Source of the DNA: an uncultured Prevotella sp.
Lineage (GTDB): Bacteria > Bacteroidota > Bacteroidia > Bacteroidales > Bacteroidaceae
Direction: 5' to 3'
NCBI GenBank assembly: GCA_900315775.1
Contig: ONAJ01000033.1
Location: 1-64,000 of the forward strand
Length of the DNA stretch: 64,000 bases
The notes beneath the pieces were generated by a model. The model was not told where the DNA came from, made no database searches, and saw only the letters and a program-made list of their open reading frames with translations. Positions 8,152 through 18,934 of the stretch are shown piece by piece (position 1 is the stretch's first letter; every line of letters begins with the position of its first letter). A program made the position numbers and the translations under genes.

Positions 8152-8204
8152 CAAAATTTTTAAATAAGGTACACGAAAATTGAAATAACTTCGTTATTAC
8201 ATAT

Positions 8205-10760
8205 ATGAAGAAAATAGTAACCATTGTATGTGCTGTCATCATTGCTCTTGCAGCACAGGCACAGACCACAGGAGGCAAGAGTGGCGGCATGACCGACGAG
8301 GAAGTTCTTGCATTCGTAATCAAGGAACGTCAGGCAGGAACAAGTCAGGCTCAGATAGTAACGAAACTGATGCAGAACGGTGTCGATATAGCCCAGATGC
8401 GCCGTGTGAAGGAAAAATATCAAGGACAGGGCTCGTCAGAGAAAATGATTGGCGACGTGAGTGTTGACCGTTCAAGGGTGAACAACGGAGGACAATCTAC
8501 CGCATCGAAGGTAAAAGTACCTGGAAGAGCCAATGTTCCTGAAGGTATGGAAATGAGTCAACTAAATTTGTGGGGCTCTAATTCGGCAACAAATTTCGGC
8601 GACTATTCTACAACAAGCACCTATGACGAGATGCTTATATCAGAATCGCTCAACGATTTCCAGCCGGACTCTATGACACTTCTTCGTGCTATGCTGGCAG
8701 AGAAGAAAAAGCGTAAGGTCTTCGGACGCGACATATTTAACAACGAAGAGATGACCTTCGAACCGAATATGAATATAGCAACTCCTCAGGACTACCGACT
8801 GGGTCCTGGCGACGCTGTATTTATTGAGGTCTATGGCGCTTCACAACGTACTATTGAAGGAACGGTATCGCCTGACGGCGAAATAACTATTGAGGGCTTC
8901 GGTCCTGTACAGGTTAGCGGACTCACCGTAAGTCAGGCAAATTCGAAGCTGCGCTCCACACTGGGAAGTCGTTACCAGAACAGCCGCATAAACCTCACCG
9001 TAGGACAGACACGCACCATAATGGTAAACGTTATGGGTGAAGTAAAGTTTCCTGGTACCTATACCCTATCGGCTTTCGCATCGGTATTCCACGCTCTTTA
9101 TATGGCGGGAGGTATCAACGACATTGGTACGCTGCGAAACATAAAGGTTTATCGTCACAACAAACTCGTAACAACAGTAGATATCTACGACTACATCCTG
9201 AACGGCAAGCTTTCAGGCAACATAAAGCTGGCTGACAACGACGTCATCTCAGTAGGCACATACGACTGTCTGGTAGATATTCGTGGTAAGGTTAAGCGAC
9301 CAATGTTCTACGAAATGAAGAAAAACGAGAGTGTCTATACACTTTTGAAATATGCCGGAGGCTTTACCGGCGATGCCTATACAAAGTCGGTAAAGGTATT
9401 CCGCAAGGCTGGCAGGGAATACTCCATCTACAATGTTGAGGAGTTTGACATGAGTTCATTCTACCTCTCTGACGAAGACTCTGTTGCTGTTGACAAGATT
9501 ATTCAGCGCTACTCGAATATGGTGGAGCTGCGCGGTGCTGTCTTCCGTCCTGGAATGTACCAGGTAGGAGGAAACATAAACAGCGTTCGTTCACTGATAG
9601 AGAGCGCAGAAGGACTGCGCGAAGAGGCATTTACAGCCCACGCCGTTATGCACCGAATGAAGGAAGACCGCTCGTTAGAGGTTATTCAGGTTGACGTTGA
9701 CGGCATTATGAACGGAACTGTTGCCGACATTCCTCTGAAACCTAACGATGTGCTCTTCATACCGACAAAGAGCGACAGACTGTATAATAGAGTTGTATCA
9801 GTACAAGGAGATGTGCTAAAAGCAGGTGACTACAAATACGCAGACAACATGACTTTGGAAGATGCTATTCTACAAGCCGGAGGTTTAAGAGAGACAGCAT
9901 CAACAGTAAAGGTTGACGTGGCTCGTCGTCTGCGTGATCCTAAAGCGCTGGCATCAGACAGCATCATAGCAAAGACATACTCTTTCGCACTTAAAGACGG
10001 CTTCGTAATAGACGGACAGCCAGGATTCATACTGCAACCCTACGACGTGGTTTATGTTCGCAGGAGTCCTGGAACAACAAAAATAACAAACGTCTCTGTT
10101 GTAGGTGAGGTGGCTTTTGAAGGCAACTACGCACTCTCACATCGCAAAACACGTCTTACCGACATTATTAAAGCGGCTGGCGGTCTTAATGATCGTGCCT
10201 ATGCGAAGGGAGCCCGTCTGGAGCGTCAGATGACACAAGAAGAGCGACTCCGCATGGAGGCTGCTGTCACAGCACTTTCAAAGCAGAGTGAGGTATTCAG
10301 CGATACAGCCTCAGCACGCAAGGCTCTCGACACCGCCACATCGTACTATGTAGGTCTTGAATTGGAGAAAGCGCTTGCCAATCCAGGCGGAGAGGACGAC
10401 ATACTGCTTCGTAACGGTGACAAGATTATCGTTCCACAATATACTGAGACGGTAAAGGTTAACGGCGAGGTGATGTATCCTAACACAGTAGGATATGTAA
10501 AGGGCAAGAGCGTGCGCTACTACATAGACCAGGCAGGAGGTTTCGGACAGCGTGCCAAGAAGAGTCACACCATCGTCATCTACATGAACGGTAAGGTGGC
10601 TAAGGTGGGACATAACGCTAAGGTAATGCCTGGATGCGAAATCGTAGTACCGAGCAAACCAAAGAAAGACCCTGCTGCTATCACTCAGTGGCTTAGCATA
10701 GGAACATCAATGGCGACAATAGCTACGATGATAGCTACACTTGCAAATATTCTTAAATAA
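8205..10760 (+). CDS. Polysaccharide export protein with multiple SLBB domains (Wza-like)
   Basis: An 851-aa exported protein. The signal peptide covers residues 1-20 (ends ALAAQAQ, no lipobox). The Poly_export domain starts near 197 (YRLGPGDAVFIEVYG) and a series of SLBB modules follows, each with a VxVxGEVxxPGxY-type strand and an AGG turn. A hydrophobic C-terminal stretch spans about 825-848. It is much longer than E. coli Wza and typical of the Bacteroidota form. It should form the outer-membrane or periplasmic part of the export channel and partners the chain-length protein 22 nt downstream. First gene of the locus. Confidence 0.92.
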   Translation: MKKIVTIVCAVIIALAAQAQTTGGKSGGMTDEEVLAFVIKERQAGTSQAQIVTKLMQNGVDIAQMRRVKEKYQGQGSSEKMIGDVSVDRSRVNNGGQSTASKVKVPGRANVPEGMEMSQLNLWGSNSATNFGDYSTTSTYDEMLISESLNDFQPDSMTLLRAMLAEKKKRKVFGRDIFNNEEMTFEPNMNIATPQDYRLGPGDAVFIEVYGASQRTIEGTVSPDGEITIEGFGPVQVSGLTVSQANSKLRSTLGSRYQNSRINLTVGQTRTIMVNVMGEVKFPGTYTLSAFASVFHALYMAGGINDIGTLRNIKVYRHNKLVTTVDIYDYILNGKLSGNIKLADNDVISVGTYDCLVDIRGKVKRPMFYEMKKNESVYTLLKYAGGFTGDAYTKSVKVFRKAGREYSIYNVEEFDMSSFYLSDEDSVAVDKIIQRYSNMVELRGAVFRPGMYQVGGNINSVRSLIESAEGLREEAFTAHAVMHRMKEDRSLEVIQVDVDGIMNGTVADIPLKPNDVLFIPTKSDRLYNRVVSVQGDVLKAGDYKYADNMTLEDAILQAGGLRETASTVKVDVARRLRDPKALASDSIIAKTYSFALKDGFVIDGQPGFILQPYDVVYVRRSPGTTKITNVSVVGEVAFEGNYALSHRKTRLTDIIKAAGGLNDRAYAKGARLERQMTQEERLRMEAAVTALSKQSEVFSDTASARKALDTATSYYVGLELEKALANPGGEDDILLRNGDKIIVPQYTETVKVNGEVMYPNTVGYVKGKSVRYYIDQAGGFGQRAKKSHTIVIYMNGKVAKVGHNAKVMPGCEIVVPSKPKKDPAAITQWLSIGTSMATIATMIATLANILK

Positions 10761-10782
10761 CAAACGACAGTAACCAAAGATA

Positions 10783-11826
10783 ATGGCAGACGATAAAGAA
10801 CTGAAGGTTATAAATCTTCGAGAAGTTATAAAAACAGTATGGAGCAGACGAAAATTGTTCTATAAGGTGATACCTATCACAATGGTAGTGTCGGCAATAT
10901 ACATATTCCCCGTACCTCGCTACTACTCCTGTAGCGTGATGCTGGCTCCTGAAACCAATGCCCCTTCATTAGGAGGTGGAGCATTAGGATCATTAGCGTC
11001 TTCTTTCGGTTTAGACCTGAACAGTATGGTCAGCCAGGACGCTATCTCGCCGGAGCTGTATCCTGACCTTATGGAGTCGAACGACTTTATCGTCAGCCTC
11101 TTCTCTATAAAGGTCGTAAATCAGGATGGAGACCTGAAAACAACATATTTGGACTACATGCAGAACCACCAGGCAGAGTCGCCTTGGAGCATGCCGAAAA
11201 GTTGGATTCTAAGTCTTTTTAAAAGCAACGACGAGGGAGGCAACGGGAAGATTGATCCTTTCAGACTGACACGTGACCAGAAAGATCTGGTTGACCTGAT
11301 AATGGGTAACATAAACTGTGATGTGGACAAGAAGACCGACGTTATCACAATTACTGTTACAGACCAGGACCCGCTTATCTGTGCCACTATGGCTGACTCT
11401 ATAAAGAGCAGACTACAAAAATTCATTACCGACTATCGTACCAACAAAGCACGCATAGACTTAGAGTATTACAAGAAACTGGCAAGCGATGCTAAACAGG
11501 ACTATGAGAAAGCACGCCGTCTGTATGGCAGCTATGCTGACGCGAACAACGACATCGTGCTTGAGAGTTTCCGCGCTAAACAGACTGACCTTGAGAACGA
11601 CATGCAGTTGAAGTACAACACTTATACTGTGCTGAACACTCAATTGCAGGCGGCAATGGCGAAAGTACAGGAATACACACCTGCTTTTACCGAACTGCAA
11701 GGAGCGTCAGTACCTGTAAAACCAGAAGGTCCACGGCGCATGATATTCATCATTGGAATGACATTCTTAGTATGTGTCATAACTGCTCTATGGGTGTCAA
11801 GAAAAGAACTTCATATAGAATTATAA
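10783..11826 (+). CDS. Polysaccharide chain-length determinant (Wzz/PCP family)
   Basis: A 347-aa inner-membrane protein. One TM helix lies near residues 26-45, a large periplasmic region with coiled-coil character (about 220-290) follows, then a Pro-rich VPVKPEGPRR motif and a second TM helix near 318-337. This is the PCP layout without the cytoplasmic tyrosine kinase domain. It sets polymer length together with Wzy and the export protein. Confidence 0.9.
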   Translation: MADDKELKVINLREVIKTVWSRRKLFYKVIPITMVVSAIYIFPVPRYYSCSVMLAPETNAPSLGGGALGSLASSFGLDLNSMVSQDAISPELYPDLMESNDFIVSLFSIKVVNQDGDLKTTYLDYMQNHQAESPWSMPKSWILSLFKSNDEGGNGKIDPFRLTRDQKDLVDLIMGNINCDVDKKTDVITITVTDQDPLICATMADSIKSRLQKFITDYRTNKARIDLEYYKKLASDAKQDYEKARRLYGSYADANNDIVLESFRAKQTDLENDMQLKYNTYTVLNTQLQAAMAKVQEYTPAFTELQGASVPVKPEGPRRMIFIIGMTFLVCVITALWVSRKELHIEL

Positions 11827-11843
11827 TATAGGAAGCATTGCTG

Positions 11844-13190
11844 ATGAATCCACTACTGTTCATTACACAAAAGATGAACCTTTCCAAAACGAAAGAACTT
11901 ATCATAAAGAATTTGTTCTGGTCGCTTTTGGGAAAGACGGTAAACCTTATTGGCGGACTGTTGGTGGGTATTCTTGTGGCAAGATACTTGGGACCTGAGC
12001 AGTACGGACTGATGAATTACGTCATCAGTTTTGTATTCCTTTTCCAGACGTTTGCACTCTTTGGACTTGACGCAATAGAAATTAGGGAGGAGTCGAAACA
12101 ACGACTACCCTACCAGGAGATAATAGGAACGGCATTCTGGCTGAAGATGTTCTTCGGAAGTATATGTATCCTGTTGTCCATAGGCACTTCGATACTTATG
12201 GCTGACGAGACATACACCACAGCCCTCATAGCCGTTTATTCGATAACGATAGTTCTCAACTCGTTCAACGTTATCCGCAACTACTTCACGTCGATAGTAC
12301 AGAACGAGTTTGTTGTGAAGGCGGAAATTGCCCGCACCATTATCAGCATTTGTATTAAGTGTTCGCTGCTTATTTTTGACGCCCATCTGTCGTGGTTCGT
12401 TATTGCAGCGATGTTCGACTTCGCACTTGTAGCCGTCGGATACTATATAGCATATCGCTCAAAGATAGGAAGAATCAGCGACTGGACATTCCATTTACAG
12501 TATGCCAAGTTTCTTATGAAGGAGTCGTTCCCGTTGATGCTTACCAATGCCGCTGTGATTATCTATCAGCGCATTGACCAGGTAATGATAGGACAGATTA
12601 TAGACACCGAGGCGGTAGGCTATTTCTCTGTAGCATCGCGTTTCGTGGAAGTGCTGGTATTTATTCCTATCATGCTGGCGCAGACGATATCTCCCATTCT
12701 GGTAAGGTTCCGCGAGGAGAGCGAAGCGACGTACAGAATGAAGTCACAGCAGTTTATGAACATCTCGTTGTGGCTGTCGATACTTATCTCGGCATTCATT
12801 TCTGTTATATCATATTGGCTGGTAACACTAACCTTTGGAGAGATGTATCTGCCTGCTGTTGCTGTGCTGCAGATAATGTCGTTCAAGGCTGCCAGCGTGG
12901 CTCTGTCAAATACGGCTGGTGCTATGCTTGTGGCAGAACAGCTGCAGCGTTATGCTATTTTCCGTGATGCTTTTGGATGTATTGTCTGCATAGGACTGAA
13001 CTTCTACCTGCTTCCGAAGTACGGCATCATAGCTGCCGCATATATTGCTATTGCGAGCAATGTTGCAGCAGGATATATTGCCGACGCGCTGATACCCGTA
13101 TACCGTCACCTATTCGTGTGTCAGACCAAGGCCATCCTTTTTGGATGGAAAGACCTTATTAATATAAAGAACCTGTTCGTACAACAATAA
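11844..13190 (+). CDS. Oligosaccharide flippase (Wzx-like, MATE/PST family)
   Basis: About 448 aa, with a dozen or more hydrophobic segments. The N-terminal sequence KNLFWSLLGKTVNLIGGLLVGILVARYLGPEQYGLMNY is typical of polysaccharide flippases in its spacing of Gly and its LGPxxYG motif. It moves lipid-linked repeat units across the inner membrane. An ATG at 11844 was preferred over the upstream TTG at 11838; ATG 11874 is also possible. It follows Wzz by 17 nt. Confidence 0.88.
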   Translation: MNPLLFITQKMNLSKTKELIIKNLFWSLLGKTVNLIGGLLVGILVARYLGPEQYGLMNYVISFVFLFQTFALFGLDAIEIREESKQRLPYQEIIGTAFWLKMFFGSICILLSIGTSILMADETYTTALIAVYSITIVLNSFNVIRNYFTSIVQNEFVVKAEIARTIISICIKCSLLIFDAHLSWFVIAAMFDFALVAVGYYIAYRSKIGRISDWTFHLQYAKFLMKESFPLMLTNAAVIIYQRIDQVMIGQIIDTEAVGYFSVASRFVEVLVFIPIMLAQTISPILVRFREESEATYRMKSQQFMNISLWLSILISAFISVISYWLVTLTFGEMYLPAVAVLQIMSFKAASVALSNTAGAMLVAEQLQRYAIFRDAFGCIVCIGLNFYLLPKYGIIAAAYIAIASNVAAGYIADALIPVYRHLFVCQTKAILFGWKDLINIKNLFVQQ

Positions 13191-13202
13191 AGAAAACAGC
13201 AC

Positions 13203-14465
13203 ATGGAGTTTGTCCCTTTCGTATATTTCACACTATTGACATATTATTGGTGGAAGAAGCACCAAGGTGTTGACGTATGCGTATATATGGCGGCGATGTA
13301 TGCATTTACATCACTCCTTTGTGTGATAAACGTCAATCAGGATATGCTCAACGAGGGAGGTATCCTTTTCGACAGATATGACATAGAGCTATCAATAATA
13401 CCGACAATTCTATATTGCGGTTTCCTAACACTGGGAATGTTGCCATTCTCGCTGGTATATAAGAAGGAAATACAAAACATTTCCACTCCCAATCCCAAGA
13501 TAATTGCATTCATTAGTTGGTTTCTGATTGGCATTTCAATACTTAACTTCTACTTGGTTGCCGACTCCACTCTGGAGATTCTCTCGGGAGACCTTTCTAC
13601 CATTCGTACTAACCACTACAACGGAATTGAGTCGCCCGCTATGGTAAAGGCGGAAAGCATGCCTTACATTATCCGTTTCCTTTATTTTTTCAATACTTCT
13701 ACACTATTGACACTACCTCTATTCTTCTATTACCTATGCTTTGACAAGAAACCCTGGTGGTTCTATACCCTGCTGATGTTTGCTTCGCTAAGCATGCCTT
13801 TGGCAGGTATCCAGAGTGCCGACCGTACAGAGGCAGTCTTCTATGCTATCATGTTCATCTCCTGTATTATCTTCTTCCACCGCTTTATGTCGAAGAAGGC
13901 AAAACGGATAATGAAATTATCTATGATACCTGTAGCAATTGGAATGGTGGCATATCTTACTGCTGTGACCGTTTCACGATTTGCTGCGAGAGAGACAGGA
14001 GTAACAGGAAACATTGTGCAATATGCGGGACAGAACTACCTAAACTTCTGTTTCTTCTGGGAGAAGGGACGCTTTCAGTATGTTACTGCGGAACGCGAAT
14101 TACCAATGACATATCATTATGTCTTTCATATAGACAACGACGACTATCGTCGTTCTGAACGCTCTGGAAAACAGGGATTCTTCATGAGTGTCTTTGCCAG
14201 CTATATAGGCGACATTATGCTTGACCTGTCACCAATAGGCTTGATAATATGGTGTATATTTTTCTTCTTAGTATCCGTCTCGGTAATAAAACGACCTCAT
14301 AGGGAGGAGATGTCCGTAGGAGAATATATAACCTTCTTCGCCCTATCTGTAATACCCCTCTTTGGCATATTCTACTATAGGTATATGGCGTATCCATATA
14401 CGTTCATGCTGGGAATTGTTGCTTTTATATATGTTACTGATAAATTTAAGATAGTGTACGAATGA
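13203..14465 (+). CDS. O-antigen/oligosaccharide repeat-unit polymerase (Wzy-like)
   Basis: A 420-aa polytopic membrane protein with about ten hydrophobic segments and a larger soluble loop near residues 250-320. This organisation, its position between flippase and glycosyltransferases, and the absence of other motifs fit a Wzy polymerase; such proteins are poorly conserved in sequence. Its last 4 bp overlap the next gene (ATGA), pointing to translational coupling. Confidence 0.75.
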   Translation: MEFVPFVYFTLLTYYWWKKHQGVDVCVYMAAMYAFTSLLCVINVNQDMLNEGGILFDRYDIELSIIPTILYCGFLTLGMLPFSLVYKKEIQNISTPNPKIIAFISWFLIGISILNFYLVADSTLEILSGDLSTIRTNHYNGIESPAMVKAESMPYIIRFLYFFNTSTLLTLPLFFYYLCFDKKPWWFYTLLMFASLSMPLAGIQSADRTEAVFYAIMFISCIIFFHRFMSKKAKRIMKLSMIPVAIGMVAYLTAVTVSRFAARETGVTGNIVQYAGQNYLNFCFFWEKGRFQYVTAERELPMTYHYVFHIDNDDYRRSERSGKQGFFMSVFASYIGDIMLDLSPIGLIIWCIFFFLVSVSVIKRPHREEMSVGEYITFFALSVIPLFGIFYYRYMAYPYTFMLGIVAFIYVTDKFKIVYE

Positions 14466-15370
14466 AGATATTCGCAGTAATAGTAACCTACAACGGAATG
14501 CAGCATGACTGGATAGGGAAATGCTTGAAAAGTCTTGAGCAGAGCGCTATGCCTGTTACGGCTATTGTCGTTGACAACAATTCCACTGACGGCACTCGCG
14601 AATATGTTCCTGAGCACTTTCCTGATGCAGTATGGTTCCCCCAGGAGAAGAACTTGGGATTCGGACAGGCTAATAATTTAGGTATAAAGTACGCTCTTGA
14701 TAACGGAGCCGACTACATACTGCTGTTAAACCAGGATGCGACGATACACCCAGACGCACTAAGACTGCTTACTGATGCAAGCGACGGAGAGTCGTTGCTC
14801 TCGCCCGTTCATCTTAACGGCGACGGGACAAAGCTCGACGAGATGTTCAGAATATCGATAAAGCCTAAGGACGGTATGCTCTTTTCAGACTTATTACTCA
14901 ACAAGAAGTTAGAAAAGAGTTACGAGACAGGTGAGATATGTGCTGCCTGCTGGCTGCTACCTGCTGACGTAGTCCGCAAGATTGGCGGTTTCAACCCGCT
15001 GTTCTTCCATTACGGCGAGGACAACAACTACTATCAGCGACTCGTTTACCACAAGGTGAAGACGCTGCTTGTTCCTCAAGCAACGATGTGCCACGACAGG
15101 GTGTTCTATGGAAACGAAGTGGCGTTTAACAAAAACAAGTATCGAAGAGACGTGTTGCTCATAACATGCGATATCAACCTCTCATTACAGAAGCGACTCT
15201 TTCAACTTTTGCGACTGCTCGTAAGATCTTATGCCTACGAACTACCGAAACACGCATATAAACCTGGTTCATTCCTTAGGGAAATGTTATGGACAACATT
15301 CCATATTAATACCATTCAAGCGTCAAGAAAAAAAGAAAAAGATACTGGTCTCACTTGGATAGAAAAATAA
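14462..15370 (+). CDS. Glycosyltransferase family 2 (rhamnosyltransferase-like)
   Basis: A 302-aa GT-A enzyme. The nucleotide-sugar core is visible: AVIVTYNG at 5-12, VVDNNSTDGT near 37-46, and LLLNQDATI near 90-98 as the DxD-like site. The NLGFGQANNLGI motif and C-terminal GGFNPLFFHYGEDNNY resemble the RfbF/WbbL-type GT2 group. Acceptor and donor cannot be assigned. Confidence 0.88.
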   Translation: MKIFAVIVTYNGMQHDWIGKCLKSLEQSAMPVTAIVVDNNSTDGTREYVPEHFPDAVWFPQEKNLGFGQANNLGIKYALDNGADYILLLNQDATIHPDALRLLTDASDGESLLSPVHLNGDGTKLDEMFRISIKPKDGMLFSDLLLNKKLEKSYETGEICAACWLLPADVVRKIGGFNPLFFHYGEDNNYYQRLVYHKVKTLLVPQATMCHDRVFYGNEVAFNKNKYRRDVLLITCDINLSLQKRLFQLLRLLVRSYAYELPKHAYKPGSFLREMLWTTFHINTIQASRKKEKDTGLTWIEK

Positions 15371-16572
15371 TGAAGGTTGCATATATACTCTGTACGACAA
15401 GTCCACTGACAGGATCACACTTGGCTTTCAAAAACCTGCTTAAAGGTGTCATTGCGCAAGGAGTGAAACCTATCGTTGTAATTCCGGACAGACAAGACCT
15501 ATACAACGACCTTAAACCATTAGGCGTTCCTATTTTCATAACCACGTTTAGATTTGCAATCTATCCCTATCTGCGCTCCTTCCGTGACGTATTGCTTTTC
15601 CTGCCACGATTGGTTGCACGACAGGTGGTAAATTGGTGGTCTGTAAGAAAACTCACAAAATATCTCCACGAAGAAAAAGTGGAAATAATACATACAAATG
15701 TCAGTGTAGTAAATATAGGATATAAAACAGCACAAAAACTTAATATTCCACATATTTACCACATTAGGGAGTACGGAGACCTCATTGGAATGAATTATTT
15801 CCCTACTAAACGACATTTTATAAATCAACTATCAACACCAAACTCCTACTCCATCTGTATCACTAACGCCATTCAACGTCATTTTGAGCAAGACGAATGT
15901 CCACGTTCAAGGGTAATTTACGATGGAGTATGCTCACAAGAAAAGGAATTTTACATACGAAAAAAACGTAACTACTTGCTTTATGTTGGCAGAATAGAAC
16001 CTGCGAAACGACTTCTTGACCTACTGGAGGTGTATTGCAAATATGTGAATACACATCCGAATCCTCTTCAACTATATGTTATTGGTGCTACAACCAACAA
16101 CAATTATAGCCAGTTGGTTTCGCGATATGTTGAACATAACAATTTGTCTGAACACATTGTATTCTGGGGACAACGTAATGATGTATTCCACTTTATGAAA
16201 CATGCACGAGCCATTATCATTCCATCTCTTTCTGAAGGATTCGGTTTCTGTATTGCGGAGGCAATGTTCAACGGTTGTCTTGCTATTGGTAGAGACCTTG
16301 GGGGCACGAAGGAGCAAATGGATAATGGACTGGAGCTCCAAGGAGAGGAAATAGCCTTACGCTACAATACTCCAGAAGAGCTGTTAAAACTGCTGGTTAT
16401 GGTGTCTGACGAAAGTCCAGAGCATTTCATTCCCATAATTGAAAGGGCCTTCGACACGGTTAACCTATTATATACACGTGAACACCACACGGAGCAGGTA
16501 CTTCAGTTCTACAATGACATTTTAACGGGGGCCATTATGGCGCATACAGAATCTACCATTTTGACACAATAA
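15370..16572 (+). CDS. Glycosyltransferase family 4
   Basis: About 400 aa, GT-B fold. The C-terminal half has YVGRIEPAKRLLDLL and the E-x7-E region SLSEGFGFCIAEAM that binds the donor diphosphate. The ATG at 15370 overlaps the previous stop (TAATG); an upstream in-frame TTG at 15355 is less likely. Base composition becomes more A/T rich from here to about 20.7 kb. Confidence 0.88.
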   Translation: MKVAYILCTTSPLTGSHLAFKNLLKGVIAQGVKPIVVIPDRQDLYNDLKPLGVPIFITTFRFAIYPYLRSFRDVLLFLPRLVARQVVNWWSVRKLTKYLHEEKVEIIHTNVSVVNIGYKTAQKLNIPHIYHIREYGDLIGMNYFPTKRHFINQLSTPNSYSICITNAIQRHFEQDECPRSRVIYDGVCSQEKEFYIRKKRNYLLYVGRIEPAKRLLDLLEVYCKYVNTHPNPLQLYVIGATTNNNYSQLVSRYVEHNNLSEHIVFWGQRNDVFHFMKHARAIIIPSLSEGFGFCIAEAMFNGCLAIGRDLGGTKEQMDNGLELQGEEIALRYNTPEELLKLLVMVSDESPEHFIPIIERAFDTVNLLYTREHHTEQVLQFYNDILTGAIMAHTESTILTQ

Positions 16573-16617
16573 AAACATTTTTAGAAAGTTATACTAACAA
16601 ACACCTCCTCAAAAAGT

Positions 16618-17775
16618 ATGAAAGCACGTGTTATAGCATATTACCTTCCGCAGTTCCACCCTATACCGGAAAACGACAAAGTATGGGGACCAGGCTTTAC
16701 AGAATGGACCAATGTTGCCAAAGCTCGTCCACTCTTTCGCGGACACTATCAGCCACGCATTCCTGCCGATTTAGGTTTCTACGACCTGCGTATGCCAGAA
16801 GTGCGTGAACAACAGGCACAGATGGCTCGTGAAGCTGGCATAGAAGGATTCTGCTATTGGCATTACTGGATGGGAAACGGCAAGCAGTTACTTCAACGCC
16901 CTTTCAACGAAGTTCTTGCAAGCGGTAAACCCGACTTTCCCTTCTGTCTGGCATGGGCAAATCACGACTGGACAACGAAATCTTGGCAGAGAGGAAGCGG
17001 CAGTTGGGCTTCTAAAGAATATATTGCAAAGCAGGAATACCCAGGAGATGAAGACTATATAGCTCATTTCAACTATGCGCTACCAGCGTTCAAGGACCAT
17101 CGCTATATTACCGTTGACGACAAGCCACTCTTTGTCATTTGGGACGCCTACAACTTCCCTGACGTGAAGCATTTTATAGAGTTATGGCGCGAGTTGGCAG
17201 CAAAAAATGGTCTTAAAGGCATTCACTTCGTTGCTATCGGGAATTCCACATCTACTGTACGGCGTCGTCCCGACGGTACTATAGAAAAAGTTATTCCAAA
17301 TATAAAGAGTAGCGCAGAGGTTTACAATAACTTCCTTACATTAGGTTTTGATGCTGTAAATCCATTTGGCAAACCTCGTGCTGAGATGTGGTACGCAGGA
17401 AAATATCGCAGATTGGTACAAAAACTTTTCCGAAAGAAATTCTCATGGCTTCCTGCCGTAAAGTTTGACTATCCCCGTGCTATGAAACACTTCTTCTCGC
17501 CAGAAGATTCATGGGAGAACATATACCCCAGTCTTATGCCGCAATGGGATCGCAGCCCACGAAATGGTAGTTTTGACGGAATATATGTTAACTCTACACC
17601 TGAAGCTTTTTCTGAACATATAAAAGATGCGCTTCAAATTGTGAAGGACAAGCCTTTGGAGCACAGGATTCTCTTCCTTCGTGCGTGGAACGAATGGGGA
17701 GAGGGCAACTATGTAGAGCCTGACCTCCGTTATGGACATGGTTTTCTTGATGCTCTCCGTGACAACTTATTATAA
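16618..17775 (+). CDS. WbsX-type glycosyltransferase (GH99-like family)
   Basis: A 385-aa protein matching the WbsX family found in O-antigen and capsule loci: ARVIAYYLPQFHPIPEND at the N-terminus, WGPGFTEWTNV, IEGFCYWHYWMG, and a C-terminal RAWNEWGEGNYVEPD. Members are related to GH99 enzymes and are annotated as glycosyltransferases or glycan-modifying enzymes; activity is not settled. No signal peptide, so it acts on the cytoplasmic side. Confidence 0.85.
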   Translation: MKARVIAYYLPQFHPIPENDKVWGPGFTEWTNVAKARPLFRGHYQPRIPADLGFYDLRMPEVREQQAQMAREAGIEGFCYWHYWMGNGKQLLQRPFNEVLASGKPDFPFCLAWANHDWTTKSWQRGSGSWASKEYIAKQEYPGDEDYIAHFNYALPAFKDHRYITVDDKPLFVIWDAYNFPDVKHFIELWRELAAKNGLKGIHFVAIGNSTSTVRRRPDGTIEKVIPNIKSSAEVYNNFLTLGFDAVNPFGKPRAEMWYAGKYRRLVQKLFRKKFSWLPAVKFDYPRAMKHFFSPEDSWENIYPSLMPQWDRSPRNGSFDGIYVNSTPEAFSEHIKDALQIVKDKPLEHRILFLRAWNEWGEGNYVEPDLRYGHGFLDALRDNLL

Positions 17776-17792
17776 CTAAAAATCTGTTTTAT

Positions 17793-18923
17793 ATGAAGAA
17801 TACAGGAAAGCGAATATTTTTTATAGACCCACAGTCTTTGCGTAATCTCGCAATATACGACTATAGCTTACAGTCGCATTTCCCCAATGGCGTGCACTAC
17901 TTTTGCAGTTGTCATTATGACTATCAGAAACATGAGAACATAAATTATCATTATGTCTTTAAATATAACCATTTGGGGAATAACGTCTTGAAAGCTCTCA
18001 GCTATTTGTGGTCATACCTTATTATATTATTCTATATTCTTCGTCTTCGCCCAAACATAATCCATGTTCAATGGTTCAGAATTCCTGTATTCGACTATTA
18101 TTTTTATAAAACAGCAAAACACTTAGTTCCTTTCAAGCTAATTTACACAGCCCATAACATACTACCGCACGATACTGGGGACAAATATAAAGCTATTTAC
18201 TCAAAAATATATAAACTGACAGATCATATCATTGCACATACTAAAGAGACTCAGAATAAGCTAAATGAGATTTTTAATGTATCATTGAATAATATTACAG
18301 TAATACGTCATGGATACTTAAAAACTGGTGTTTCTAATAATGTTGACACAAACTATCAGCCTGAATATCAAAAGAAACTGGATGGAAAATTAGTTTTCTC
18401 TGCAGTGGGCTACCAGTATGATTATAAGGGTTCAGACATTATTGCAAAAGCATGGGAGGAGTATGAAGAACTTAACCAAAATAAAAACATTGTTTTGCTC
18501 ATAGCAGGAATGAATAAAGGTGTTGATTTTTCAGCTATAGAGAATTTTGATAATGTTATCATTGATGACAGACGCATTCCTAACGAAGAATTTCATCAAA
18601 TACTTCTTGATACAGATATCCTTCTATTACCATACAAAAGAATTTCGCAAAGTGGAATTCTATTAAGTGCCATATCTGCGTCAATACCGGTTGTTGTGAC
18701 AAAGCTTGGAGGACTTACCGAGCCTTTTGAAGTAGCTGATATTGGATGGATCATTGACAACGCAGATGCGGAATCGCTCGGAAAAAAACTTACTTATCTC
18801 GCCAACAACGTACAAGAAGTACGAGAGAAGAAAAACAACGAAAAAATATGGCAAGCGGCACGCGACTTTTATAGTTGGGATGAGATAAGTCAAAAGACGG
18901 TCGATTTATACTTTTCTTTGTAA
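17793..18923 (+). CDS. Glycosyltransferase, GT-B fold (GT4-like)
   Basis: A 376-aa protein with a GT4-like C-terminal half: VIRHGYL, AVGYQYDYKGSDIIAKAW, LLPYKRISQSGIL and SIPVVVTKLGG mark the donor site. The N-terminal half contains a hydrophobic stretch (about 65-85) that may be a membrane-association helix. Strongly A/T rich compared with flanking core genes, which suggests recent exchange of this part of the locus. Confidence 0.82.
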   Translation: MKNTGKRIFFIDPQSLRNLAIYDYSLQSHFPNGVHYFCSCHYDYQKHENINYHYVFKYNHLGNNVLKALSYLWSYLIILFYILRLRPNIIHVQWFRIPVFDYYFYKTAKHLVPFKLIYTAHNILPHDTGDKYKAIYSKIYKLTDHIIAHTKETQNKLNEIFNVSLNNITVIRHGYLKTGVSNNVDTNYQPEYQKKLDGKLVFSAVGYQYDYKGSDIIAKAWEEYEELNQNKNIVLLIAGMNKGVDFSAIENFDNVIIDDRRIPNEEFHQILLDTDILLLPYKRISQSGILLSAISASIPVVVTKLGGLTEPFEVADIGWIIDNADAESLGKKLTYLANNVQEVREKKNNEKIWQAARDFYSWDEISQKTVDLYFSL

Positions 18924-18934
18924 TCTCTCTGTCA